A DNA stretch of 64,000 nt from Nitrospirae bacterium YQR-1. Its GTDB lineage: Bacteria; Nitrospirota; Thermodesulfovibrionia; Thermodesulfovibrionales; Magnetobacteriaceae. The DNA lies in contig JAMOBJ010000010.1 in the NCBI GenBank assembly GCA_039908095.1, positions 30,363 to 94,362 of the forward strand, read 5' to 3'. The notes under the pieces were generated by a model. It was not told where the DNA came from, did no database searches, and saw nothing but the letters and a program-made list of their open reading frames with translations. A program made the position numbers and the translations under genes. Shown piece after piece: positions 16,102 to 25,135 of this stretch (position 1 is the first letter of the stretch; each line of letters starts with the position of its first letter).

Positions 16102-19100
16102 TTACCCATTTATCCCTGCGCTCTTTAACGCCTGTATAATTTCATAACTCTTTAACGTCTTATTGATTTCTATTACTTCCTTCAGGCACTGTGCCGATTC
16201 TGCTTTTTTGCCGGTTGCATCGTATAACATCGCAAGGTTAAAAAGGGTAATTGCCTCGCCGCTTTTATCGCCAATTTCCTTACTGATTTTTAAACTCTCA
16301 AGCAGATACGTCAGAGCGCTCTCATAATCACCGCGGGCATCATATATCTGGCTGATATTATTTAAAGTAACCCCTTCCCCCTGTTTATCGCCAATCTCCT
16401 TCCTAATTTTTAAACTCTCAAGCAGATACTTCAGGGCGCTCTCATAATCGCCGTGGGCACGATATATCTGGCTGATATTATTTAAAGTAACCCCTTCCCC
16501 CTGTTTATCGCCAATCTCCTTACTGATTTTTAAACTCTCAAGCAGATACTTCAGGGCGCTCTCATAATCGCCGCGGGCACTATATATCTGGCTGATATTA
16601 TTTAAAGTAACCCCTTCCCCCGCTTTATCGCCAATCTCCTTCCTGATTTTTAAACTCTCAAGCAGATACGTCAGAGCGCTCTCATAATCGCCTCGGGCAC
16701 TATATATCTGGCTGATATTATTTAAAGTAGTCCCTTCCCCCTTTTTATCGCCAATCTCCTTCATGATTTTTAAACTCTCAAGCATATACTTAAGGGCACT
16801 CTCATAATCGCCGCGGGCATCATATATCTGGCTGATATTATTTAAAGTAGCCCCTTCCCACTCCTTATCGTCCTGATTCTTATCAACCTTACAATTTAAT
16901 ATTTCTTTAATCTCTAAAAAAATCTTCAGGGCACCGTCTATATCACCTTTTAATTGCAGTATTAGCCCCATATTATTTAAAACATGTAAATCCGACTCCA
17001 ACCCGAGCAGCTCGTAAACAGCTTTGCAGTAATAAAGGGCGGTTGCATACAACGAGTTTTTATAATAGTAGTTGACCAGTCTTGCTCCGATTTCATTAAT
17101 TTTATCCTTCACTCCGGCTTCATTAATTCCGGCTTTGTGGTAGTGATAGAACGCCTCCTCATATTCAGTCAGACCACCGCCATGATTTTTTACAATATCA
17201 TAATGATAATCACCGGCTGCTTTCCATGAAAATTCAACTGCTACAGTACTTTGCCCGCCATGCTCTTTCAATAAATCATTAATTATCGGCGTTACGAAAT
17301 AGTATTGAATAGTATTGCTGTCGTCCAGTCTAACCGTTGAAATCTCAATGAGGGTCAGATTGCCTAAATGCTCAAGGGCTGCCCCTAAGTCTTTGTCTGT
17401 CAGCGCCTGTCCATCCGGTTGTGTTTTAAGTGTATTAACCGGAACCGGAATTCTGAAATTACAGAGCAGATACAGAACACGCTTTTGCCCGTCACTAACC
17501 AGCTTTAATAACTCTTTAAAAATAAGGTTCAGCGCCATATCTGATTTAACATCCGTGACGGCGGCACCCAGAGTATTTTTCATTGCGGCAATCGTTTTGA
17601 GCGATTCCTTAATTTCCTCTTTCTTTTCAATATAAATTTTATTAAATAACTCCAGCGCCCTGAAATTCCCACCAAGGTTGTTATGTAAAAATCTCACCAT
17701 GTCAACAAACCCGGCTTCCTGCTTGTTAAAAATTGTGTCTAAATAGAATTTCTTGTTTAGCTCATTATGAATTTCAAACAGTTCGAGATATTGGCACTTT
17801 TTCCAGTAATCGTTAAAACCGATGTTGTTTAAGTTAATTTCTATCAGATTCTCAAGCCCCGGGATGCTGTACCTGCCGGTTAAAACCAACTGCACGATTT
17901 TTTCTCTGCAAAGATGCTCTATCACCTCGTAAATGTCTTTATACTCATCGCTAAACCCGGCCGTGGGCGAGGGCTGAAAAGTCTCCAGATTGTCAAATAC
18001 CAACACCGGTTCGTAATCTGCTGCAAACATTCTCAATATCGTATCAAGCCGAGTTATCGCCTCAGGGATAGATTTTGCCGAAATTGTCACGGTAAGCATT
18101 TCTTTAGAGCCGGTTTTTAACATGGTGCTTTCAATTACTTCCAAAACATTGTCAATCGAGCGCACCTTATCAGTGATAATAACCGGAAACGTTTTAGCCG
18201 GATTTTTACTAACCGCCCGTTGAACCATATATTCAGCCATTGTGCTTTTACCAACCCCGCCCTGGCCTTTCAGCAGTATGGGAATTCTATCAAAAAACGG
18301 CTCAAACACCTTTGCCTTCTCTTCCCTGCGCCCTACAAACAGGAAATCCGCACCGTGCTCTACAGACATATGCTTTCTCTCTGTCACATACCGGTAACTT
18401 GTTAATATCAGGGGTTTCGGTGCGCCGTCCCAATCCACAAGTTTCTCTATTTTTTGCGAGACGTATAAATTGGGAATCATCCACTGTTGTGATACATCAC
18501 CGCCCTTGTCTGCCACCTGTTGCTCAAACATTTTCAGCCGTTTTGTTGCAGAGGTAAATGCCTGCATAATGTGCTGCCTATCAGCAAGCTCCTTGTAAAG
18601 TTCCGCCGTAAAAAATGTTGCGTGTTCCTCAAAAACCGACATACCCATTGAGACAACAGCCGGAATATCAACGTTTAGGAGCTTGCCGGTTATGCCTCTT
18701 AGAATCCGCTCGGAGCCGCCCTGAGCGGTTTGACACGATGACAGCACAACAAGTGGGATTTTATAGTCGGGATTTGAATTAATCGCTATTGCAAATTTAT
18801 CTTCATCTACAAATTTTTTCTTTAGATTATAATGGTCTTCCAAAGCCAAGTAACCCCGCCCTTTATAAAATGCCCCGTGGCCTGAAAAGTGCAGAATGTG
18901 GTATTTGTTGGTTTTGATTTTTGATTTCAGCGCCTCAAGTGAGCCGTCATCCGTGTAGTCTATTTCAACATGGCCGGTTTTAAGAAGCGGTTCAAAGGCT
19001 TTCAGTATCTCATACTCTTCTTGTTCATATGAAAGCCGTGATTTGTAATCCAAATCAAGCGGGGAGGAAATCATAATCAGGATTTTTAACGGGGCTTCTA

Positions 19101-19476
19101 TATACGGTGTAAAATCTGATAACTTTTTATCAATTACAGCAGCCGGCGTTTTTAATATATGGAGGCTTTCTATACTGCCAAGCGGAGTGTCTGTCTCTGA
19201 TTCCTCAGCCATTGACCACGGGAGGTTCAGGATTTCGCTGTCGGAGTCAATGAGCCGCAGAGTGTAATGATTGCCGGTTGCAAGTGCATCTTTGACAATG
19301 GCCTTGACCTCGGAGTTGGCGTTGATGATGTATGAAAGCTCTTCTTTTAGCGGCTCAAGGATTTTTTTATCAGCTGTCCCACTGTTTTCTATCTCTCCGG
19401 CAAACTGCAAGCCGAGTTCTTTTAAAACTTTCCTTTGCTCGTTGGAAATATTAAGTGTAACACTTCTCCATTGCAT
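16102..19476 (-). CDS. CHAT protease - STAND NTPase - TPR protein
   Basis: 1124 residues in three parts. The CHAT caspase-like domain (about 130-345) has the catalytic dyad in HFSGHGAF (H200) and LSSCQTAQGG (C248). A STAND/NB-ARC-like NTPase follows, with Walker A GQGGVGKS (404-411), Walker B VLVFDNLE (491-498) and a sensor-like VLTGRY (531-536). From ~780 come TPRs; between ~865 and ~1070 at least five are nearly identical 40-residue units (TLNNISQIY.ARGDYESAL.YLLESLKI). Known CHAT-STAND proteins act as inducible peptidases in bacterial conflict and cell-death responses, with TPRs sensing or holding the trigger. All catalytic residues are present. It is divergent from a phage packaging remnant; target and trigger are unknown. 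Confidence 0.88.
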   Translation of the reverse strand: MQWRSVTLNISNEQRKVLKELGLQFAGEIENSGTADKKILEPLKEELSYIINANSEVKAIVKDALATGNHYTLRLIDSDSEILNLPWSMAEESETDTPLGSIESLHILKTPAAVIDKKLSDFTPYIEAPLKILIMISSPLDLDYKSRLSYEQEEYEILKAFEPLLKTGHVEIDYTDDGSLEALKSKIKTNKYHILHFSGHGAFYKGRGYLALEDHYNLKKKFVDEDKFAIAINSNPDYKIPLVVLSSCQTAQGGSERILRGITGKLLNVDIPAVVSMGMSVFEEHATFFTAELYKELADRQHIMQAFTSATKRLKMFEQQVADKGGDVSQQWMIPNLYVSQKIEKLVDWDGAPKPLILTSYRYVTERKHMSVEHGADFLFVGRREEKAKVFEPFFDRIPILLKGQGGVGKSTMAEYMVQRAVSKNPAKTFPVIITDKVRSIDNVLEVIESTMLKTGSKEMLTVTISAKSIPEAITRLDTILRMFAADYEPVLVFDNLETFQPSPTAGFSDEYKDIYEVIEHLCREKIVQLVLTGRYSIPGLENLIEINLNNIGFNDYWKKCQYLELFEIHNELNKKFYLDTIFNKQEAGFVDMVRFLHNNLGGNFRALELFNKIYIEKKEEIKESLKTIAAMKNTLGAAVTDVKSDMALNLIFKELLKLVSDGQKRVLYLLCNFRIPVPVNTLKTQPDGQALTDKDLGAALEHLGNLTLIEISTVRLDDSNTIQYYFVTPIINDLLKEHGGQSTVAVEFSWKAAGDYHYDIVKNHGGGLTEYEEAFYHYHKAGINEAGVKDKINEIGARLVNYYYKNSLYATALYYCKAVYELLGLESDLHVLNNMGLILQLKGDIDGALKIFLEIKEILNCKVDKNQDDKEWEGATLNNISQIYDARGDYESALKYMLESLKIMKEIGDKKGEGTTLNNISQIYSARGDYESALTYLLESLKIRKEIGDKAGEGVTLNNISQIYSARGDYESALKYLLESLKISKEIGDKQGEGVTLNNISQIYRAHGDYESALKYLLESLKIRKEIGDKQGEGVTLNNISQIYDARGDYESALTYLLESLKISKEIGDKSGEAITLFNLAMLYDATGKKAESAQCLKEVIEINKTLKSYEIIQALKSAGING
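16271..16880. repeat. 120-bp tandem repeat array within the CHAT-TPR gene
   Basis: Five units start at 16271, 16391, 16511, 16631 and 16751, with a degenerate sixth at 16871. The period is exactly 120 bp (40 codons). Units differ by only a few bases each, so the array is young or homogenised by recombination. Gain or loss of whole units would keep the reading frame. Confidence 0.95.
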
Positions 19477-19717
19477 TGGTATCCTCCTCCTCCTCTATCA
19501 TAGTTAATTTCATGCGAATTTATTTTAAACAGGAGCACATTTCACCAATTATACACAATAGCAATATAGAGCGCAAGACGAATTTGCTGTGTGGTTGGTG
19601 ACTGTGTCATATAACCTCTTGCCCGCATTTTCTCTTATTTTTAAAAACCGTTTAAATGACCTGACAATTACGTTGTGATTAACATTAACTTATGCTTAAA
19701 GGCATTATACCACTGAC
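19477..19717. other. Divergent intergenic region, CHAT gene and phage remnant
   Basis: 241 bp. The CHAT gene has an SD (GGAGGAGG) directly upstream of its ATG. The remainder is AT-rich and may hold both promoters, but no clear -35/-10 pair was picked out. No attachment site recognised. Confidence 0.4.
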
Positions 19718-19993
19718 ATGGAACTGACAGAGCTTATAAAAGCGGTGGGTCAGGGAGGGCCCGGTATGGCTTTAGCACTAATTGCTATCATTCTTGGGTA
19801 TAAGTTCATAAATAAAATCGGTTGTGAGTTTGTTCATGCCCAGAAGGAGCAAGCCTCCGCACTTGCACGTCAGGCACAGAGCATGGAAGGCCTCCACGGC
19901 GCTATACATGATTTTTTAACCAAAGACAACAAGGAACACCTCGACATTCTCATCATGCTCAGGGTGATTATTGACAGAATGGACAGAGACTGA
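19718..19993 (+). CDS. Small membrane/coiled-coil phage protein (Mu gp25-like or holin)
   Basis: 91 residues: one hydrophobic segment (about 18-35, MALALIAIILGYKFI) followed by an amphipathic helix rich in Gln/Ala/His. Size, topology and position immediately before the terminase genes fit the Mu-type gp25 slot or a holin-like protein. No exact family is claimed. It begins the four-gene rightward phage block. Confidence 0.5.
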   Translation: MELTELIKAVGQGGPGMALALIAIILGYKFINKIGCEFVHAQKEQASALARQAQSMEGLHGAIHDFLTKDNKEHLDILIMLRVIIDRMDRD

Positions 19994-20040
19994 CAGGGTA
20001 CCGGTTTTAAAGAAAAACCCTCGGCTAAGGAGATTAACGA

Positions 20041-20349
20041 ATGAATATGAAACTTTTGAAAGAGTTGATATTGCGAGGTTATGTGCTGGAGATTCTAAAG
20101 TCCGACCCGGAGGAGTACATAAACGAGGAGGAACTCAGAGCAAGGCTCTACCTCTTCGGTTATGCACTTCTTACCGAGGACCTGAAGATTCAACTGCGCT
20201 ACCTTGAGGACAAGGGCTATGTAAAACGTAATGAGAAATTTAGCGGCCAAATTTGCGAGGTGGGAATTACCGCTTACGGTGACGACCTGTTAAACGGCAT
20301 TATCAAAGACGAGGGCGTCTTTATCCCCAGAGGTAGGCAAAATGGTTAG
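20041..20349 (+). CDS. Winged-helix-like phage protein (Mu gp26-type slot)
   Basis: 102 residues. The pattern LILRGYVLEILKSDPEEYINEEELRARLYLFGYALLTEDLKIQLRYLEDKGYVKR suggests a small winged helix. It resembles the family that precedes the small terminase in Mu-like phages (annotated VpaChn25_0724 in other genomes). The 3' end overlaps the next gene by 8 bp, typical phage packing. DNA binding is inferred from the fold pattern only. Confidence 0.55.
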   Translation: MNMKLLKELILRGYVLEILKSDPEEYINEEELRARLYLFGYALLTEDLKIQLRYLEDKGYVKRNEKFSGQICEVGITAYGDDLLNGIIKDEGVFIPRGRQNG

Positions 20350-20836
20350 AAAATCACTTATCCTTGAAAACATAGACGTCGCATGGCAGGTGTGGCGAGA
20401 TTTCGAAGGTAACTCAGAGGAGGCCGTCAAAGAGCTTAACAAAAAATACAAGTTCCGCCTTACCGTAAAAACAATTACGGAATGGGCGGAGAAATATAAA
20501 TGGAAAGAGCGCTCAGAAAAAGAAAAACTCGAAATCGAAAAGCTCAGAAAAGCTAAAGCCGTAACAACCGAGTCACTGATAGCAGACCTCCTAAGACAAA
20601 AGGAAAATTACGACTCCCTCGGCACTTTGGATAACCAATCCACAAATGCATACACTTCCCTTGTCAACACTATCAACAACCTCTACAAAACCACAGCAAA
20701 GTCAAAACTTGACGCCTATGTGGACCTCATGAAAATTTACGTCCAGTGGCTTCTTAAAAACGACCCCGACGGCATCAAGAGTGTGGAAAAACACATTGAT
20801 GCCTTCACGTTGTTTCTGACGGAAAAATATGGCTAA
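20342..20836 (+). CDS. Phage terminase small subunit-like (Mu gp27/DUF1804 type)
   Basis: 164 residues. The N-terminus looks like a helix-turn-helix (SEEAVKELNKKYKFRLTVKTITEWAEKYKWKERSEKEK) followed by long helices, the layout of Mu-like small terminases that recognise the packaging site. It overlaps the upstream gene by 8 bp and terL by 8 bp. The assignment rests on position and HTH-plus-helical layout. Confidence 0.65.
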   Translation: MVRKSLILENIDVAWQVWRDFEGNSEEAVKELNKKYKFRLTVKTITEWAEKYKWKERSEKEKLEIEKLRKAKAVTTESLIADLLRQKENYDSLGTLDNQSTNAYTSLVNTINNLYKTTAKSKLDAYVDLMKIYVQWLLKNDPDGIKSVEKHIDAFTLFLTEKYG

Positions 20837-22526
20837 TTTAAAAAAAATATTTAAAGACATCGAGGCTCTCAGAGAACAAATCAGCTCACATACAAAACCA
20901 TTTGAGGACACTGCCGGCACAGATGGTAAAACCGCCCAGACCCTTAGAATAAAAAGAGCCTCTGAAGACCTCGAATTCTTTGCCCGCACATATTTCCCAC
21001 ACTACATAAAATCACCATCATCCAAACTCCACAAATACCTCTCCGAGCGATACATGGAACTGGTGCGCTCTGCTACTGAGGCCGCGGCAGAGTCATCAAA
21101 GCCCGGCGTAAAGGGGGCGGCGACCTCAGGCGGCACTAAAGAAGTTGACGCCGCCCCGCGTGGTAACGCCAAATCAACCTGGACCACCCTGATTCTCCCT
21201 TTATGGACCACTGCCTTTAACGCCCGTAACTTTGTACTCATTGTCTCAGATACGACAAGCCAGTCGGAAGACTTCATTTCCTTTATAAAGGCCGAACTGG
21301 AAACCAACGAACGTCTTAATCAGGATTTCCCACACATCACCGGAGAGGGTAAAATATGGAGGGCTGATACTCTTATAACACACAATGGAGTGAAAATCCG
21401 CGGGGTCGGAGCCGGACAGAAGCTTCGCGGCATGAGACACGGCAGCCGCCGCCCTGACCTGGTTATTTGCGATGACCTGGAAAACGACGAGGCGGTCATG
21501 TCGGTTGAACAAAGAAGGAAACTCGAGGATTGGTTTTTTAAGGCCCTTATGAAAATCGGACAGAAAGACACCATCTATATTGTTGTGGCAACGGTGCTGC
21601 ACTACGATTCACTTCTGTCAAAACTGTTAAAAAAACCCGGCTGGAGAGGAAAAAAATTCAAAGCCATCATACGGTACTCGAAATCAAAGAGGTGGGAGGA
21701 GTGGGAAAACATTTTTTCATCCGGCTCACCACCACTTACCGGCACAGAGAGCAAAGAAACAGCCGAGATAATGGCGGATGCCTACTTCAACACATATAAG
21801 GACGAAATGCTTGCCGGCACTGAGGTGCTGTGGCCGGAAGTTGAGGACTACTACTATCTCATGAAAATGCGTATCTCCGACGGCCCTGCTTATTTCGACT
21901 CGGAAAAACAAAACGAGCCAATTAACCCCGAGGACTGCCTCTTTAGCGAACACTGGATTCAATACTACGACGATGAGACGCTGCCTAAAAATGCACCTCT
22001 GTATGGGGTAGTTGACCCTTCAATGGGGAAAAAATCTAAACGCCATGACCCCTCGGCTATTATTTGCGGACGCTTTATAAACGGCATTTTGTATATAACT
22101 GTAGCAGACATTGAGCGCCGCCACCCGGATAAAATTATCGAAGATATTTTAGCCTGTCACAAAAAAGAACGCTTTCAGCTCTTTGGTGTGGAGTCTGTTG
22201 CATTTCAGGAGTTTTTTAAAGATACGCTCATTAAAGAAGCTCACAGACAAAACCTGACACTTAATGTTGTAGAGATAAGATCAGGCGCCGATAAACTCTT
22301 ACGGATTCAAACCCTTCAGCCGTGGATAAAAAACGGCTGGATTCGGTTTAAAAAAACCCAGAGAACCCTAATAGAACAGCTTGTCAGGTATCCGCTCTAT
22401 GATCATGATGACGGCCCGGACGCACTTGAAATGCTAAAGAGCATAGTTGAACAAAACTCTGCAACGGCAGGTTATGAAACCATCGCCTCCAGAGATACCG
22501 TATTTAGAGGAAAAGGAGCTTATTAA
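20829..22526 (+). CDS. Phage terminase large subunit (Mu gp28-like)
   Basis: 565 residues. ATPase: Walker A-like RGNAKST (111-117), Walker B LVICDDLE (211-218). RNase H-like nuclease: VVDPS with D396, GVES with E455 and DGPDALEML with D531 near the C-terminus. So both the packaging motor and the DNA-cutting centre look intact. A ~25-residue Ala/Gly-rich insertion precedes Walker A (about 84-110). In a phage it would pump DNA into proheads. No portal, protease or capsid gene follows: the frame stops 8 bp before the stop of a convergent membrane gene. The cluster is therefore a cut-down prophage or a domesticated packaging module. Confidence 0.88.
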   Translation: MANLKKIFKDIEALREQISSHTKPFEDTAGTDGKTAQTLRIKRASEDLEFFARTYFPHYIKSPSSKLHKYLSERYMELVRSATEAAAESSKPGVKGAATSGGTKEVDAAPRGNAKSTWTTLILPLWTTAFNARNFVLIVSDTTSQSEDFISFIKAELETNERLNQDFPHITGEGKIWRADTLITHNGVKIRGVGAGQKLRGMRHGSRRPDLVICDDLENDEAVMSVEQRRKLEDWFFKALMKIGQKDTIYIVVATVLHYDSLLSKLLKKPGWRGKKFKAIIRYSKSKRWEEWENIFSSGSPPLTGTESKETAEIMADAYFNTYKDEMLAGTEVLWPEVEDYYYLMKMRISDGPAYFDSEKQNEPINPEDCLFSEHWIQYYDDETLPKNAPLYGVVDPSMGKKSKRHDPSAIICGRFINGILYITVADIERRHPDKIIEDILACHKKERFQLFGVESVAFQEFFKDTLIKEAHRQNLTLNVVEIRSGADKLLRIQTLQPWIKNGWIRFKKTQRTLIEQLVRYPLYDHDDGPDALEMLKSIVEQNSATAGYETIASRDTVFRGKGAY

Positions 22527-22533
22527 AAGAGCT

Positions 22534-24075
22534 TCATACCGGTTCTTTTTCATACCTCATCAGGTACAAAAAGAAGTTTTCATCCCTTACCGTACTTTGC
22601 ATAATTTTCGTTACCGGTATCAGCCTGTACTGTAGTATTTTATTCATTTTAGGGGGGTCATTGAAAACAAGCAGGACGTCGGCCTTAACAGAATCCCTGT
22701 ATTTCTTTATAGCTTTTAAAACATCTGTTTTTTCGCTTCTTTTTGAATTCCAGACGGTAAAAGTGCCGGTTCTGTCGCTTATCGGGTAATAAAAGGGTTT
22801 GTCAAGATAAGCCGACACTCCGCTTGACGTATAATCCATGTGGCCGGCAATGTGCATATTTTGCAAATTGTTCTGTTTTATAAATGCCGCCGCCGCCTTA
22901 CAAGCTGAAAAAGGATAGCGGTAATCAAGACTGTTTGCAATTAATCCTGCAATTACACCTAAGGAGAGTACAACGAAAAGAAAGTAGCTTTTAGTTTTTT
23001 CAAAAAAACTGAAAAACCGGTTGAAAAACCTGCTCTTAAATTCCTCATTCCGGTAGTAAGCGCTAATCCACAGAGCTGAGATAAAAGCAAAGTAATAATG
23101 CGCCTTGTGGCGTAAATACCCCTCGTAAAATATATAACTAAAGGCGGTAACACCGGCTATGGCTGCAATGTAATAAAAAGCCGGAATTTTCTTTCTGAAT
23201 ATAATGCCGGTGGTAAGCAGTAACAGCCATAAGGAGGCGACAAACCTCAAAGCGGATACTGTATATTCCTTCAGAGGTAAATAAGTTATAAAATTGCTAC
23301 CCCAAAACGTTAACTCAATACGTGGTACCGGGAAAAACACATTCCACAATGCTGATATCTGATCAACGACTTTCCCTGACATATCAAAGGGGATAAGTTT
23401 GGGCTTATAAACTAAGGAATCAGCCGGCGGTATCATCTGAACTATGGAAAGAATTAGTCCGGCAAGGAAAATCAAAACTGATACATAAAATTGTCTGGAC
23501 TTATATACGGAAAAGTCCCGAACCAGCACAGGCTCAAGAAAAACAGTGGCGGCAAGAGCTATTGCTAATACCGTTGAGAGAGCATTACACTGGCACATAA
23601 GAAGTAACACCAGTGAAAGTATAATGTAATTTCTGCTTTTGAAGTCCCTCCCAAAACATGCACAAAAAATAAAAAGCAACAAAATTCCAATCGCATAGTT
23701 TCTGCTGATTGATGCAAACTCAAAAAAAGGAAAATACCCGAATATAAACAGAACTTTTAAGAGCCTGCTAAAAGGTGCAAACTTCAAAAAAACAAAAGCG
23801 GTAAGTGTTGCTATGAGAAGATGACTCATCTGCATAGCAGCAGGGTTTCGTGTTATTTTAGTCACAGGATAAAGAATTAAGTGCCAGAGCATGGTATGTC
23901 CCTGATATTGCAGGTTTTCAATGAGAGCCTGTATAGAAACTGCATCTCTTACAATCATCCATGCCTCCAGCTCATCCCGCCACATTTCATGGTGTAAAAT
24001 ATTAAAAAGTGTAAGGATAAAAAAGACGATGGTACAAATGAGCACAAATTTTAGATCACTGCTAATCTTTTCCAT
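22534..24075 (-). CDS. Multi-spanning membrane protein, GT-C glycosyltransferase-like
   Basis: 513 residues with about ten hydrophobic segments to ~380 and a soluble C-terminal part. The loop after the first helix, LHHEMWRDELEAWMIVRDA, has the acidic motif position of GT-C enzymes, and QYQGHTMLWHLILYPVTKI is typical of uncharacterised bacterial mannosyltransferase-like proteins. Likely an inner-membrane sugar transferase using a polyprenyl donor. It is convergent with terL (8 bp apart) and not obviously in an operon. Confidence 0.6.
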   Translation of the reverse strand: MEKISSDLKFVLICTIVFFILTLFNILHHEMWRDELEAWMIVRDAVSIQALIENLQYQGHTMLWHLILYPVTKITRNPAAMQMSHLLIATLTAFVFLKFAPFSRLLKVLFIFGYFPFFEFASISRNYAIGILLLFIFCACFGRDFKSRNYIILSLVLLLMCQCNALSTVLAIALAATVFLEPVLVRDFSVYKSRQFYVSVLIFLAGLILSIVQMIPPADSLVYKPKLIPFDMSGKVVDQISALWNVFFPVPRIELTFWGSNFITYLPLKEYTVSALRFVASLWLLLLTTGIIFRKKIPAFYYIAAIAGVTAFSYIFYEGYLRHKAHYYFAFISALWISAYYRNEEFKSRFFNRFFSFFEKTKSYFLFVVLSLGVIAGLIANSLDYRYPFSACKAAAAFIKQNNLQNMHIAGHMDYTSSGVSAYLDKPFYYPISDRTGTFTVWNSKRSEKTDVLKAIKKYRDSVKADVLLVFNDPPKMNKILQYRLIPVTKIMQSTVRDENFFLYLMRYEKEPV

Positions 24076-24141
24076 ATTTGCTGTATTATAGCAAAACCCA
24101 AAAGTATGTTCTTGCGAATTTCTCAGAGACGAGATTTACAT

Positions 24142-24166
24142 TTATACCAAGTTGCTTTCAATCGTC
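24142..24166. repeat. TAATACC-family repeat, end fragment
   Basis: ATACCAAGTTGCTTTCAATC and following CGTCTA match the outer end of the second arm type of the family. It abuts copy 2 directly, as though one element inserted into or next to another. Confidence 0.6.
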
Positions 24167-24271
24167 TAATACCAGGTTGCAGTCAAAAGAGTAACGAGGC
24201 GGCTGGGAGAAAGCGACACAAGCGCACGAAAAACTACGCCTACGCTTACTTCTCAATGTAGCTTAGTATTA
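24167..24271. repeat. TAATACC-family palindromic repeat, copy 2
   Basis: 105 bp, starting TAATACCAGGTTGCAGTCAA and, on the other strand, TAATACTAAGCTACATTGAG. The arm contains GAGTAACGAGGCGGCTGGGAGAAAGCG, shared with the copies at 53.4 and 58.7 kb. Its right end supplies the last codons (..NTKLH) and the TGA stop of the methyltransferase-like gene. Confidence 0.8.
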
Positions 24272-25074
24272 AATGGAAAAAAGAAAGCGGCTACTTTTCT
24301 CTCAATGGAAATATCCCCGGAGATTTCCCCCTGTGGGGCAATGCTCCAGTTCCACATACGCTCAGGCACTGGAAGCTCTAAGCCTGTTAGTGTGTAGTAG
24401 TGATTAACGGTTTCAGTGCGATGGTTACGCTCCGTGAACTCAAAGTCAGTAATCAGGCATACGTTTGATTCCAAAGACATAAGGGCATCCAGATGTGCCT
24501 TTAGTACATTGTGCTCCCATCTCTTAAAAACTGTGCCGTCTTCAAAAGCATTATTTTTTAGGATATATTCCCTTGGCATCACAGTAAGCTGCGATAGAAT
24601 ATTTAAAGATATTACTAAATCTGTGCCGGCTTCCAACGGAAAAAATGCTTTAGGCTCAGGCAATACAATACGCTCCGCCTTGGTGGAGCGGTTTTTACAT
24701 AAACTATATATCTCCCCCGCCACTGCCGTTACATCACATGACAGTGCCTCCACATTATGGAACTTACGGGGCCCTCTGAGGGTTTTAGGAAGGTGAATAA
24801 TATCGGCTAATACCACTTTGTCAAAATTTTGGCTAAGTTGCAGCAGGGGTACATCCAACAGATTGCCGGAGCCTAAAACGACAACCTTTCGGAGGTTTTC
24901 ACATCGCTTAACAGATTTAATAATGAAATCTTTGGAATTTTCCAGATGAGACGACCATGCTCTTTTGCATCTCTTATGACGTGCCTCAATTGCGATAGCC
25001 TCTTTGAGATACCCCATAGCTCTGACATACTGAGGGCACTGAGTGGTTAACCATGTAAAAAACTCGGCAATCAT
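24253..25074 (-). CDS. Methyltransferase-like protein of unknown function
   Basis: 273 residues. VVVLGSGNLLDVPL (about 64-77) looks like the glycine-rich SAM-binding loop of class I methyltransferases, followed by KVVLADI (acidic end of strand 2) and TDLVISLNILSQL in the position of motif IV. The N-terminus is a basic helical region. Substrate unknown; no partner gene. The last five or so residues are encoded inside a TAATACC-family repeat, so the original C-terminus may have been altered by insertion. Confidence 0.55.
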   Translation of the reverse strand: MIAEFFTWLTTQCPQYVRAMGYLKEAIAIEARHKRCKRAWSSHLENSKDFIIKSVKRCENLRKVVVLGSGNLLDVPLLQLSQNFDKVVLADIIHLPKTLRGPRKFHNVEALSCDVTAVAGEIYSLCKNRSTKAERIVLPEPKAFFPLEAGTDLVISLNILSQLTVMPREYILKNNAFEDGTVFKRWEHNVLKAHLDALMSLESNVCLITDFEFTERNHRTETVNHYYTLTGLELPVPERMWNWSIAPQGEISGDISIERKVAAFFFPFNTKLH

Positions 25075-25135
25075 AAAACTATATTATTTCAGAGAATTCA
25101 ATAGTGTGTGCCGTAACTATAGCAAAGTGAGCGTA

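Noticed and set aside
16271..16880. Regular 120-bp repeats resembling a CRISPR or satellite array
   Set aside because: No unique spacers; the units are in-frame TPR codons of the CHAT protein.
19718..22526. Complete functional prophage
   Set aside because: No integrase/transposase, portal, capsid or tail genes on either side.
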